A stretch of 64,000 nucleotides of DNA. It comes from Sphingopyxis italica. GTDB taxonomy: Bacteria > Pseudomonadota > Alphaproteobacteria > Sphingomonadales > Sphingomonadaceae. The notes beneath the pieces were generated by a model. That model was not told the DNA's origin. It did no database searches and saw only the letters and a program-made list of their open reading frames with translations. The position numbers and the translations under genes were made by a program. The stretch spans positions 341,871 through 405,870 of the forward strand of contig NZ_JAATIT010000001.1 in NCBI RefSeq assembly GCF_011926545.1. The letters are read 5' to 3'. This document shows, piece after piece, positions 53,749-62,878 of the stretch; position 1 is the first letter of the stretch, and each line of letters opens with the position of its first letter.

Positions 53749-53919
53749 ATGTCGTCTAAAACCGGTTCGCCACGCAGCGAGGCTTCCGGGAAGAATGCCG
53801 ATAAAAAATCGTCCGCCAAGGGGCAGGACGTCAATGGCGCGCTGCGCCGCGCCTATGAATCGACCGTCGATGAGACGATCCCCCAGAATTTGCTGGATTT
53901 GCTGAGCAAACTCGACTGA
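53749..53919 (+). CDS. nepR: Anti-sigma factor NepR
   Basis: A short gene of 57 codons (56 residues). The N-terminus is polar and Lys/Ser-rich, then comes GALRRAYESTVDETIPQNLLDLLSKLD, the conserved NepR core (LRRxYxxxxxExIPxxLLDLLxKL) of two helices that clamp EcfG or phosphorylated PhyR. The ATG is the only usable start in the frame; no strong ribosome site is seen. It is divergent from phyR. The sigma gene ecfG, which often follows nepR, is missing: tgt ends one base beyond the nepR stop on the other strand. Confidence 0.88.
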   Translation: MSSKTGSPRSEASGKNADKKSSAKGQDVNGALRRAYESTVDETIPQNLLDLLSKLD

Positions 53920-53920
53920 G

Positions 53921-55045
53921 TCAGCGCTTGTAGCGGGCGTCGAAATCGCGCTGGAACGCCGCGAATGTCCCCGCGCCGATCGCATCGCGCATGCCCTGCA
54001 TCAAATCCTGATAATGGTGCAGATTATGCTGGGTCATCAGCATCGCGCCGAGCATCTCGCCCGAGCGGACGAGGTGATGCAGATAGGCGCGCGACCAGGT
54101 CGTGCAGACGGGGCAAGAACAGTCGGCGTCGAGCGGCGCCTGATCCTCGGCGAATTTCGCGTTGCGGATGTTGATCGGTCCGTCGCGCGTAAACGCCTGC
54201 CCGTTGCGGCCCGACCGCGTCGGCAGCACGCAATCGAACATGTCGACCCCGCGCGCGACCGCCCCGACCAGATCGTCGGGCTTGCCGACCCCCATCAGGT
54301 AACGCGGTTTGTCGGCGGGAAGCTGGCCGGGCGCATAGTCGAGCACCCCGAACATCGCCTCCTGCCCCTCGCCCACCGCGAGCCCGCCGATCGCATAGCC
54401 GTCGAAGCCGATATCGGTGAGCGCCGCGGCCGACCGCGCGCGCAATGTCTCGTCGAGCGATCCCTGCTGGATGCCGAACAGCGCCGATCGCGCGGCGTGC
54501 TCCTCGCCCGCGTCGAAGCCCGCGCGGCTACGCGCCGCCCAGCGCATCGAGCGTTCCATGCTCGCCTCGGCGCGCTTCGCATCGACGCCGTTTGGCGGGC
54601 ATTCGTCGAACGCCATCACGATGTCGCTGCCGAGCAGGCGCTGGATCTCCATCGAACGTTCGGGGGTGAGCATGTGGCGCGAGCCGTCGAGGTGGCTCCG
54701 GAACGCGACCCCTTCCTCGCTCTGCTTGGTCAATGCCGACAGGCTCATCACCTGATAGCCGCCGCTGTCGGTCAGGATCGGCCGGTCCCAGCCCATGAAT
54801 TTGTGAAGCCCCCCCAGCCGCGCCATGCGCTCGGCGGTCGGGCGCAGCATCAGGTGATAGGTGTTGCCGAGGATGATGTCGGCGCCGGTGGCGCGGACCT
54901 CGGCGGGACGAATCGCCTTCACCGTCGCGGCGGTGCCGACGGGCATGAAGGCGGGCGTGCGAATCTCGCCGCGCTGCATGGCGATCACGCCCGTGCGCGC
55001 AGCACCGTCGGTCGCGCCGATCTGAAAAGCGAATCTGTCGGCCAT
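53921..55045 (-). CDS. tgt: tRNA-guanine transglycosylase (queuine tRNA-ribosyltransferase)
   Basis: A 374-residue Tgt that exchanges G34 for the queuosine precursor in tRNAs with GUN anticodons. [20 protein letters not shown] [37 protein letters not shown] (catalytic Asp), [53 protein letters not shown] (nucleophile Asp) and the zinc ligands in [18 protein letters not shown] are all present. It converges on nepR with a one-base gap. Confidence 0.96.
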   Translation of the reverse strand: MADRFAFQIGATDGAARTGVIAMQRGEIRTPAFMPVGTAATVKAIRPAEVRATGADIILGNTYHLMLRPTAERMARLGGLHKFMGWDRPILTDSGGYQVMSLSALTKQSEEGVAFRSHLDGSRHMLTPERSMEIQRLLGSDIVMAFDECPPNGVDAKRAEASMERSMRWAARSRAGFDAGEEHAARSALFGIQQGSLDETLRARSAAALTDIGFDGYAIGGLAVGEGQEAMFGVLDYAPGQLPADKPRYLMGVGKPDDLVGAVARGVDMFDCVLPTRSGRNGQAFTRDGPINIRNAKFAEDQAPLDADCSCPVCTTWSRAYLHHLVRSGEMLGAMLMTQHNLHHYQDLMQGMRDAIGAGTFAAFQRDFDARYKR

Positions 55046-55091
55046 GGCGCGCGCCTATGGCGAGGGCCGCGCCAAAAGTCGAGGGCGGCGA

Positions 55092-55580
55092 CTAATCCCG
55101 CGCCTCTTCGCTCGACGGCTCTTCCGCCGCCGCCTTCGCCTTTTCCTTCGGCTTTTCCTTTTCGAAGATCTTGATCAGCTCTTTCTTGCGCTCGTCGGAA
55201 AGCTCCTTTTCGGCCGCCGGGAACATCTCCTCCTCTTCCTCGTCGATATGGTGGAGATAGCGGTCCTTCATCGTCCGGAACCGCGTCAGCCAGCCGCTCG
55301 ACGCAAAATCCATCTCGTATAATTCGGTCAGATAATCCTCGATTTCCTTATGCTCGGCGACGCTGTGCTGCGCCTCGTCGCGCAGGTCGGGGTTCGCGAG
55401 CATCGTCGCATAGAGCGACATTTCTTCGGACGCGGCATGCGCGGTCACGTCGATGCGGAACGCCTCGAACAAGTCGCGGCGCTCGGCGCTGTCGCCATGG
55501 GTCGCGTCGATCCGCTCGAGCAACGCGCGGTGGCGATCGTGATCGGCCTTCAGCCGCGCGAAAATTCTGGTTTCGGTCAT
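55092..55580 (-). CDS. Hemerythrin HHE domain protein
   Basis: A 162-residue protein from the ATG at 55580 (GGAGG 6 bases upstream). Iron-ligand patterns typical of HHE domains are visible: LKADHDRHRALLERI, DVTAHAASEEMSLYATML, AEHKEIEDYL and YLHHIDEEEEEMFPAAEKEL. A highly charged Lys/Glu tail (about residues 135-162) follows. It may sense or buffer oxygen, NO or iron. Proteins of this kind are common near stress genes, but no operon link to phyR is visible. Confidence 0.9.
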   Translation of the reverse strand: MTETRIFARLKADHDRHRALLERIDATHGDSAERRDLFEAFRIDVTAHAASEEMSLYATMLANPDLRDEAQHSVAEHKEIEDYLTELYEMDFASSGWLTRFRTMKDRYLHHIDEEEEEMFPAAEKELSDERKKELIKIFEKEKPKEKAKAAAEEPSSEEARD

Positions 55581-55642
55581 GTCTGCCTCCGTCCGTTGGC
55601 GGTTCGAAGACAAAACGGGGCAGGCCGCGACGGGTTCCGGCG

Positions 55643-57832
55643 TCAGGCTGCTTTCCAGTCGCCCGTCGTCGTAAAGGTCGGCAGCGCGGGCGCGTTCGTC
55701 TGCTGCGCCGCGGCGGCGATCAGATAGGGCGAGACGCGGTGGCGCGTGCACAGCCCGCCATTGCCGTCGCTGACCATCGTCTGTTCGAATTCGATGCCCT
55801 GCTGGTGCTTTGCCGAGCGACGGACGGTCGCGGTGACGAGCTGCCCCTCGCCGAAATCGATGACGAAGCGCGTGCCGACGGGCACGTCCAAAATGCCCTC
55901 GATCAAGGCGCCGGTGGTCGACAGATTGCGGATGACGACGGCGTAGCGGTGATTGTCGTGGATCGCGCCGACCTTGCGGAACAGCGAGAAACGGTCGTTG
56001 CGCTGGCGCGCGGGGCCCGACGGCTTGATCGTCCACGATCCCGCCTCGGCATGATCGAGCAGTTCGGCCTGCGGCACGGGCTTGCTATAGATATAGCCCT
56101 GGACATGGCTGACGTTAAGCCCCCGGATCAGGTCGAGCTGGTCGAGCGATTCGATGCCCTCGGCGGTCGTTTCCATCTCGAGCGCCTCGGCCAGCGCGAC
56201 GATCGCGGCGATGATCGCGCCGTTGCGCGATCCGGGCACGGTGGCGTCGCGAACGAAGCTCTGGTCGATCTTGATCTTGTCGAACGGCGCCGATTGCAGA
56301 TAGCCGAGCGACGAATAGCCGGTCCCGAAATCGTCGAGCGCGAGGCGCACGCCGAGTTCCTTCAGCGCCTTGAACATCCGGTTCGTTTCGGCTGAATCGC
56401 CCAGAAAGACGCTTTCGGTGATCTCGAGCTCGAGCCGGTCGGGCGAAAGTCCCGTCGCGGCGAGCGCGCCCGCGACGACCTTCGGCAGGTCGGGGTTCGC
56501 GAACTGGATCGGCGACACATTGACCGCGACGCGCATCTCGCCGGGCCAGCGCGACGCGTCCTCGCAGGCCTTGCGCAGCACCCATCCGCCGAGTTGCCAG
56601 ATCATATTGGCTTCCTCGGCGATCGGGATGAACAGCGCGGGCGAGATCGGCCCGCGTTCGGGATGCGTCCAGCGAATGAGCGCCTCGACCCCCGTCACCA
56701 TGTTCGACTTCGACTGGACGACGGGCTGGTAGCATAGCTCCATTTCGCCGCGTGCCAACGCGTCTCGCAGATCCTCTTCGAGCACACGGCGCTGTTCGGC
56801 CGCCTGATGCAAGTCGCTCGAATAGAAACTGAAGCGCCCGCGCCCGTTGCCCTTGGCCGCATAAAGCGCCAGGTCGGCGTTGCGGACAAGGTCGTCGCTG
56901 CCCCGCCCGTCGAAGGGTGCGATCGCGACGCCGACCGAGGCGCCGATGATGCAGCGGCTGCCCTCGACCGAATAGGGTTGCGACAGGCTGGCGATGATAT
57001 CGGTCGCCATATCGCCCAATTTGCCGCGATCCTCGACGTCGGGAAGAATGATCTGGAATTCGTCGCCGCCAAGACGACTGACCATTTCGCGGTCGCCGAC
57101 GATCTTGAGCAGGCGCTGCGCGACCTGTTTCAGCAGCGCGTCGCCCGCCGGATGGCCGAGCGTGTCGTTGACCTGCTTGAAACGGTCGAGGTCGATCAGC
57201 ATGATCGCGCACGCGCGTTGCTGCTGCGCGAACGCCGCGAGCGTCCCGTCGAGCTTTTTCGAAATGTTGAAGCGGTTGGCGAGCCCGGTCAGCGAGTCAT
57301 AGAGCGCGAGCCGCGAGGCGTCCTCGGCCGAGCGGCGCTGTTCGGTGACGTCGGCGCCGCTGCCCCGGTAACCGGCGAATTTTCCCGCGCCGTCGAACTG
57401 CGGCCGCCCCGATATCGCCCACCAGCGATCGTCGCCTTCGAAGGCGCTGCGCAGCGGCAGCTCGTGGAATTTCGACTGTTTGGTCAGCAGAAAGGGCAAG
57501 GTGCGCTGGCGCTCGCCTTGGCTATCGGCGGGCAGGAACAGGTCGGTGAAGGCGGTGCCGTGCAGCGCGCGGCCGGTTCGCCCCATCAGCCGCGCCACCG
57601 AATCGGTGATATAGGTCAGCCGTCCCTCGGCGTCGGTGGACCAGAACCAGCCCTGCCCGCTGTCTTCGTAATTGCGCAGCAGCAACAGCGCGTCGCGGGT
57701 GTGCAGAATGGACGCGGCCTCGCCGCGCTGTTTGCCGATCCGCGAGCCGAGCATGCCGAAAAAGCCGCGCTGGGCTTCATCGACGTCCTCCTGTCCCCCG
57801 TCCCCGGAATCGATCCGCGATGGCCCGTCCAT
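55643..57832 (-). CDS. PAS-GGDEF-EAL-PilZ cyclic-di-GMP enzyme
   Basis: A 729-residue protein with PAS (about residues 50-165), GGDEF (175-335), EAL (345-600) and PilZ (about 610-710) domains. The cyclase motif RLGGDEFQI is intact, as are the EAL motif GVEALIRW and loop 6 ALDDFGTGYSSLGYL, so both making and degrading c-di-GMP are possible. The PilZ end has RQRNDRFSLFRKVG and VVIRNLSTTGALIEG, close to the RxxxR...D/NxSxxG binding signature. No membrane segment is seen. It is divergent from a second PilZ protein and near a pilus operon, suggesting surface-attachment control (inference). Confidence 0.92.
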   Translation of the reverse strand: MDGPSRIDSGDGGQEDVDEAQRGFFGMLGSRIGKQRGEAASILHTRDALLLLRNYEDSGQGWFWSTDAEGRLTYITDSVARLMGRTGRALHGTAFTDLFLPADSQGERQRTLPFLLTKQSKFHELPLRSAFEGDDRWWAISGRPQFDGAGKFAGYRGSGADVTEQRRSAEDASRLALYDSLTGLANRFNISKKLDGTLAAFAQQQRACAIMLIDLDRFKQVNDTLGHPAGDALLKQVAQRLLKIVGDREMVSRLGGDEFQIILPDVEDRGKLGDMATDIIASLSQPYSVEGSRCIIGASVGVAIAPFDGRGSDDLVRNADLALYAAKGNGRGRFSFYSSDLHQAAEQRRVLEEDLRDALARGEMELCYQPVVQSKSNMVTGVEALIRWTHPERGPISPALFIPIAEEANMIWQLGGWVLRKACEDASRWPGEMRVAVNVSPIQFANPDLPKVVAGALAATGLSPDRLELEITESVFLGDSAETNRMFKALKELGVRLALDDFGTGYSSLGYLQSAPFDKIKIDQSFVRDATVPGSRNGAIIAAIVALAEALEMETTAEGIESLDQLDLIRGLNVSHVQGYIYSKPVPQAELLDHAEAGSWTIKPSGPARQRNDRFSLFRKVGAIHDNHRYAVVIRNLSTTGALIEGILDVPVGTRFVIDFGEGQLVTATVRRSAKHQQGIEFEQTMVSDGNGGLCTRHRVSPYLIAAAAQQTNAPALPTFTTTGDWKAA

Positions 57833-58037
57833 CCAACAACTCTTTATCTGATCCCCATTGTGCGATCGCTATGCGCGGCAACAGATTGCGATAGTGTAAA
57901 TATCCAAGGCTTTGCCCCGAAGCGAGACATCCGGGCGATTGGAAGCGATTTGGAGTGGCCCCGCGCCGGCGCGTCGCCGCGCTCGCGACTTTCACTCATC
58001 CTGCCTCATTAACCTTTCCACGAAGCCAAATGTTAAT

Positions 58038-58730
58038 ATGGGCCTCGCGATGGATACGCGCATGGCAATGACTGTATATCTGAACGAAGTTCCGCGGTCG
58101 GCGGGCAAGGGCCGCGCGTCGCGGCGGCAATTGCGGCTGCCGCTGCACGGGTCGAAGGCGACCGGCGCCGAGATCGAAGCGCTGGTCCATAATATTTCGG
58201 CGACGGGAATGCTCGTCGAAAGCGGCGCGCCGCTGGAAATCGGCGAGGTGATCGAGGTCAACCTGCCACACAGCGGCAAGACCGCGACCAAGGTCATCTG
58301 GACCAGCGGCCGCCTCGCCGGATGCCAGTTCGAAATGCCGATCTCGCCCGCGACGCTCAGCGCGGCGCAGCTCCGCAGCGTGGTGGTCGAGGGCGAGCCC
58401 GATGCGGCCCAAAATCGACCGGCGGCATCCGCCGAGAGTTTCGGAGCCCGCTTGCAGCGGCTGCGAACCGCGAAAGGGCTGACGCAGGGGCAGCTTGCCG
58501 TGCGGCTGGGCGTCAGCGAACCGTCGATCTCGGCGTGGGAACTCGACAAGGCCCGACCCAAGGCCGGTCGGGTGGAAGTGCTGGCGAATATGCTCGGCGT
58601 CGAAATTCACGAGCTTCTCGGGCTGGAGGAGACCGAAAACCTGCGCGATCTCGTCGCGCGCGCGAAAGAGCAGATCGCGAAGGCGGCTGGCGTCGCTCCC
58701 GACAATATCAAGCTGACGATCGAGATATAG
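58038..58730 (+). CDS. PilZ domain protein fused to an XRE-type helix-turn-helix
   Basis: About 230 residues. The N-terminal part is PilZ-like (RASRRQLRLPLHG, VHNISATGMLVESGAPLEIGEVIEVNL, RLAGCQFEMP). The C-terminal part is an XRE DNA-binding domain (FGARLQRLRTAKGLTQGQLAVRLGVSEPSISAWELDKARPKAGRVEVLANMLGVEIHELLGL). The start is uncertain: ATGs at 58038, 58050, 58062 and 58068 all lack a strong ribosome site. A protein joining a c-di-GMP-type domain to a DNA-binding domain could switch genes in response to c-di-GMP; the Arg pair RRQLR may fit the RxxxR requirement. Divergent from the GGDEF-EAL gene. Confidence 0.85.
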   Translation: MGLAMDTRMAMTVYLNEVPRSAGKGRASRRQLRLPLHGSKATGAEIEALVHNISATGMLVESGAPLEIGEVIEVNLPHSGKTATKVIWTSGRLAGCQFEMPISPATLSAAQLRSVVVEGEPDAAQNRPAASAESFGARLQRLRTAKGLTQGQLAVRLGVSEPSISAWELDKARPKAGRVEVLANMLGVEIHELLGLEETENLRDLVARAKEQIAKAAGVAPDNIKLTIEI

Positions 58731-58795
58731 TCACCCCGCCACGCGGCGGCAGAGCTCGCTGCCCGGAAGTTCGATGCGTCAGAAGATGACCGACG

Positions 58796-59209
58796 TCAGG
58801 CCGGAATGATCCGCAATTCGAAACGATCGGTGTCGAAACCCTGTTCGCCGGGGATTGCCGCGATCGGCCGCTCCCTGACCCGCGGTCCCATCGCGCGGCT
58901 GAGCACGGCCTGGCCCGAACCGTTGAGAATGATCTCGTCGCTCCCCGCGATGATCCGCGCGCCTTCCAGCGAACCCGGCGTGTAGTTGATCACCAGATTA
59001 TAACCCGCCGGCGCGTTGCAATATTCGCGGAAGGTGCCGAGCGACACCGCGTCGCCGCTGACGATACCGAAACCGGTCGCCTGATGCTGCACGGTGCACT
59101 GCACCGCGACCGTCAGGCGCAGGTTGAAACCGTACGACGCCGCCATGGCAGTCGTCGGTGCCGCAACGAGCACAACACTCGCGATGCCGAGCGAGAATTT
59201 CCTGATCAT
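58796..59209 (-). CDS. Secreted pilus-associated small protein
   Basis: A 137-residue exported protein (signal peptide MIRKFSLGIASVVLVAAPTTAMAA). It is beta-rich with two cysteines (VAVQCTVQHQ and REYCNAPAGYNL) spaced as in fimbrial subunits, and ends RFELRIIPA, like a donor/acceptor strand edge. It lies 115 bases after the tip-protein gene on the same strand, so it is probably a minor subunit of the chaperone-usher pilus. I cannot assign a named family beyond fimbrial/SCPU-like. Confidence 0.65.
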   Translation of the reverse strand: MIRKFSLGIASVVLVAAPTTAMAASYGFNLRLTVAVQCTVQHQATGFGIVSGDAVSLGTFREYCNAPAGYNLVINYTPGSLEGARIIAGSDEIILNGSGQAVLSRAMGPRVRERPIAAIPGEQGFDTDRFELRIIPA

Positions 59210-59324
59210 CCGTAACCTTTCCGCCGGTTGGCCGAAGCTTTGGATGATTATCTAGGCTCGCGAATCTAACATTCAGTTAAGGGCGTCAGAAAATTGACAA
59301 TGGGGCCGGGCGAAGCAGGCCGCG

Positions 59325-60242
59325 TCAGCGAGCGGTCACCGAGATCGAGACGACGTCGCTATACACTCCGGCGCGCCGATCGGACGTGTCGCCGATCAGG
59401 AAGTGGATCGGCAGCGCCTCGCGGCGCAGCCCGCCATTCGTCGCCCCGGATATCGTGCGCACGCCCGTCAGATTGACCGAATTGCTGCCGATCGCGAGGC
59501 TGTACGGCACATACCAATCGCTCGAACCGAGCCGCAGGCGCCCCGAATTGGCCGAGGTGACGTTCAGGTCGTAGGAACCGGTACTGGCGACGCGAAGCTG
59601 GAGCGGCACCGGCGCGACACCGGGCCGCAGTTCGCCAAGATCGACCACCGCGTGCCCGTCGTTCATGGTGTAAGCGCCGGCGAGACCGATCCGTGCCGAG
59701 GGCAGGACATTGATCCCGAGGACGAGTTGTGTGCCGCCGAGCGAACGGAAGCTACCGTCCTGCGCCTCGATCGTCACATCCTGGGTAAAAATACCCGAAT
59801 CCTTCACGTCGTCGGCGTCGGCCACGAGTTTGTACAACAGGGTGCGCGACCCGTTCGCCCCGAGCGTCACCATCTTCTGCGACGGCGCGAGTTGCGTTCG
59901 CCCGACGCGCGGCGTCACATCCTGCGTATCGGTCAGGTTGAGCAGCGCGTAGCCGATCCGCTTTCCGCTGCCCTTCGACAGGCCGAACGGCGGCTGGCCG
60001 AGTTCGAATGTCGGGGTGAAACGGCATTCGCCCGTACCCTCGTTTACGAACGTGACACCGAACGTCCCTTCGGGAATGGCCCCGTCGAACGGGTCATATC
60101 CCTGAATCAGCCAACTTTGCGGCGTCGCATTGATCCGGACAAGACATTCGGCACCGGGAATGGCGGCCCCCGGCGTCGGCGCCTGTGCATAAAGCGGCAT
60201 GGCCAGCACCGCCGCGGCGAGAAACAGGGTTTTGCGCAGCAT
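59325..60242 (-). CDS. Chaperone-usher pilus tip/adhesin subunit (SCPU-like)
   Basis: A 305-residue exported protein (MLRKTLFLAAAVLAMPLYAQA). It appears to have two beta domains: an N-terminal lectin-like part with two Cys (ECLVRINA, GECRFTP), and a C-terminal pilin-like part (LRVASTGSYDLNVTSANSGRLRLGS, HFLIGDTSDRRAGVYSDVVSISVTAR) typical of spore-coat-U/Csu-type subunits. It follows the usher gene by 8 bases, the usual place for the tip adhesin of Csu-type (archaic) pili. Confidence 0.8.
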   Translation of the reverse strand: MLRKTLFLAAAVLAMPLYAQAPTPGAAIPGAECLVRINATPQSWLIQGYDPFDGAIPEGTFGVTFVNEGTGECRFTPTFELGQPPFGLSKGSGKRIGYALLNLTDTQDVTPRVGRTQLAPSQKMVTLGANGSRTLLYKLVADADDVKDSGIFTQDVTIEAQDGSFRSLGGTQLVLGINVLPSARIGLAGAYTMNDGHAVVDLGELRPGVAPVPLQLRVASTGSYDLNVTSANSGRLRLGSSDWYVPYSLAIGSNSVNLTGVRTISGATNGGLRREALPIHFLIGDTSDRRAGVYSDVVSISVTAR

Positions 60243-60250
60243 AATGCCTC

Positions 60251-62878
60251 CTAATTTTTCGTACCGGGGCGAACCGTACCGAGGTTCAACAGACCATCGG
60301 TGTCCGCCGGCACCGTGAATTCGAAGCTCCGGTCGATTGTACCATTGGGACCGTAGGTTTCCACCAGATAGCGCCGCCCCGGCAGCAGGTTGGTGATCGC
60401 GAAACGTCCGATCGAATTGGTGAAGAAGGGAATCGGCTTCGGCGCTTCGGTTGACTGCACATCGAGCAAGGTGACGCGACCGCCGATCAGCGACACGGGC
60501 TTGTCCGGCGCCAGAATCAGGGTGCCCATCGCGCTGGCGAACGCATCGGTGCCGACGCGCGCCGCATAGCCGCTCTTGTACGGCGGATGGACGCGGAACA
60601 CGCCCGGACCGGTGTCATAGCCCGTCGGCGGGTCTTCGACGTCATATTGCACCGACTGGGTGGCATAGGAGCCGAGGAAGTTGTTGACCGCCGCCCCCAG
60701 TACGCCGCTCTTGCTGATATAATTATTCTCGGCCAGCGACTGGCCGGCAACCACGCTGCGCTTGCCGAGGTTTTTGTGCGGCGACAACAACATGAAGCTG
60801 TCGTTGATTCGCCGCCCGACGCCGAAGCTGCCGTCGGCGAAGGCCAGCGAGGTGCCGACGCGGACCGTCGTGACGTTGAGATCGGCGACGTCCGACAAAT
60901 TGGGCCCGAACGTCGCGTGGCTGACCGACGCATCGAAACGGTTGGCGGAATAGGTCGCATAGCCGAGCGCGCGCGCGCTGTTGTCGTCGCGCGTGACGAC
61001 CCCGCCAAAGCCGACGCTGTCGAGTTGGTTCAGGCCGCTCTGGTTGTAGGAAATCTCGCTCAGATTGTCGCGGCTCTCATATCGTGCCTCGGCGCGGCGA
61101 CGATAGTCGGGCTGGAACACGATGCCGATATTGAAGCTGACCCCGTTCCCGCGTGAGAAGGCCGACGGGAATTTGGCGTAATCGACTCCGGCGCGAAGGG
61201 TCCAGCGCCGGTCGAGCCGATAAAAGCCCGTCGCCCCGACGCGATAGCTATCGCCGACGTCCCCGCGCCCCTTGAGATAGGAGGCCGAAGCCGTCGCGGT
61301 CAGGCGCATGGTGAATTGCCGCGAATATTGCCCCGTCGCCGTCGCCGACGTGGTGTTGATCCCGTCAATGTTGCCGAGATTGGCGAAACGGGGCGACAGA
61401 TAATCGGCGCGCAGCGTGAAGCTGTCGGACAGTCCGTCGCGATCGATGAAATGTTCATAGCTGACCCCGCCGGCGAAACCCGTTCCGGCCGTCTTCGAAT
61501 TGCTGCCGCCGGCATCGAGCAACAGGCGGCCGCCGTTGGGAAGAACGAACTGGGTCTGTCCGGTCAGCGTCTGGACATCCTTGCTCGCTTGAAGGCCGAC
61601 GCCGATAGCAGGGCGGTTGAAAAAGGCTTTGCGGAAGAATCCGGAGAAGGCGACGGGGCCGCTATAATCGGGCGCACCGCCGAAGGTCCGGCTGGTCGGA
61701 CCGAAAAAGGCGCCATATTCATAATCGCCGGGATCGAGGTCGATCGGGTCGAGATATTGCTGATACGACAGGTTCTGAACCGCGCCGCTGTTGTCGGTGA
61801 CCTGAATGTCGACGTCGTTGCTGCCCGCGATCAGCGGCAGCGAACTGAAATCGTAACGGCCGGGCTGCAGCCGGACCTCGCGATAGAGCGACCCGTTGCG
61901 CAGGAAGCGGACGGTCGATTCGCGTTGCAGGATGAGCTGGCGATTGGCCTGAAGGATCGCCGAGCGGAAACTGTTGAAGCGGCGGCGCTGACGCAGCACG
62001 CCGATGCCGCCCATTTCGACGAAGGATTGCTGGCCGCGAATTTCAGGGTCGAGATCGCCCAGATACCAGCGCCGGAAATCCTCCGGTTCGTCGTAAACGA
62101 GGCGCGCATAGTTGCGCGTGAATTTGTAGCTGTCTCCGGTCAGGCCGAACTGTTGCCCCAGTTGCGCGTCGCCCTCGAAAACGAACCGGCCGAGCCGCAC
62201 CGCACCGTCGAAGTTGATCGTCGGCGGATCGGCCTGGTCGCCCTCCCACAAATAGCTCTGGATCGCGCTGAGGTTCAGAAAGGCCGAAAACCCCGCGGGC
62301 TGCAACGTCACATCGTTCGCATCTTCGCGCGGCGGCGCGAAAATATCCTTGATGGCGCGCTGCTCGGCCGACACCTCGACCACGACCACCGCCAGCGTGC
62401 TGGGGTCATATGTCAGCTGAACCCCGGTCTTGCCGAGATCATCGGGACCGAAATTGGGCAACGACACGAGGCGCGACGACAGCTCGGCATGCGCCTCTTC
62501 GTTCAGCACCGGCTGCATCAAGCGCAGAAAGGTCGCCGATTCGATCAGAAAGCGGTCGTCGGCGGTGAGCAGCATCGGGACATCGCCCAGGCTGCTGCTC
62601 TGAAATGTCAACGGCACCGTCATTTCGATGTCGCGGTCGTAAGGATTGATGTCCGGACGACCATGAGGCCCGATCGGAAGCTGCGACATCACCGGCGTCC
62701 GGTTCGGGATCGGCGGGATCTGCGTGCCCGGCAACGGAATGGTCGTTGGTGCGCCCGGATCCTGCGCCGGCGACGCGGACCGCGGCCCCTGCGGCAACGG
62801 AATCGACACCTGCGCGGTTGCGCTGCCCGCGCACAGCGCGGGCAGCGCAACCGCGCACAGGGCGAAGCCGGCTTTCAC
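60251..62878 (-). CDS. Fimbrial outer-membrane usher protein
   Basis: An 875-residue usher that forms the secretion pore and assembly platform of a chaperone-usher pilus. Signal peptide MKAGFALCAVALPALCAGSATA. The N-terminal domain is followed by the barrel with repeated strands (FEGDAQLGQQFGLTGDSYKFTRNYARLVYDEP, LQPGRYDFSSLPLIAGSNDVDIQVTDNSG) and the plug, then C-terminal Ig-like domains (LIGGRVTLLDVQ, AITNLLPGRRYLVETYGPNGTIDRSFEFTVP). The start overlaps the chaperone stop by 4 bases. Confidence 0.92.
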   Translation of the reverse strand: MKAGFALCAVALPALCAGSATAQVSIPLPQGPRSASPAQDPGAPTTIPLPGTQIPPIPNRTPVMSQLPIGPHGRPDINPYDRDIEMTVPLTFQSSSLGDVPMLLTADDRFLIESATFLRLMQPVLNEEAHAELSSRLVSLPNFGPDDLGKTGVQLTYDPSTLAVVVVEVSAEQRAIKDIFAPPREDANDVTLQPAGFSAFLNLSAIQSYLWEGDQADPPTINFDGAVRLGRFVFEGDAQLGQQFGLTGDSYKFTRNYARLVYDEPEDFRRWYLGDLDPEIRGQQSFVEMGGIGVLRQRRRFNSFRSAILQANRQLILQRESTVRFLRNGSLYREVRLQPGRYDFSSLPLIAGSNDVDIQVTDNSGAVQNLSYQQYLDPIDLDPGDYEYGAFFGPTSRTFGGAPDYSGPVAFSGFFRKAFFNRPAIGVGLQASKDVQTLTGQTQFVLPNGGRLLLDAGGSNSKTAGTGFAGGVSYEHFIDRDGLSDSFTLRADYLSPRFANLGNIDGINTTSATATGQYSRQFTMRLTATASASYLKGRGDVGDSYRVGATGFYRLDRRWTLRAGVDYAKFPSAFSRGNGVSFNIGIVFQPDYRRRAEARYESRDNLSEISYNQSGLNQLDSVGFGGVVTRDDNSARALGYATYSANRFDASVSHATFGPNLSDVADLNVTTVRVGTSLAFADGSFGVGRRINDSFMLLSPHKNLGKRSVVAGQSLAENNYISKSGVLGAAVNNFLGSYATQSVQYDVEDPPTGYDTGPGVFRVHPPYKSGYAARVGTDAFASAMGTLILAPDKPVSLIGGRVTLLDVQSTEAPKPIPFFTNSIGRFAITNLLPGRRYLVETYGPNGTIDRSFEFTVPADTDGLLNLGTVRPGTKN

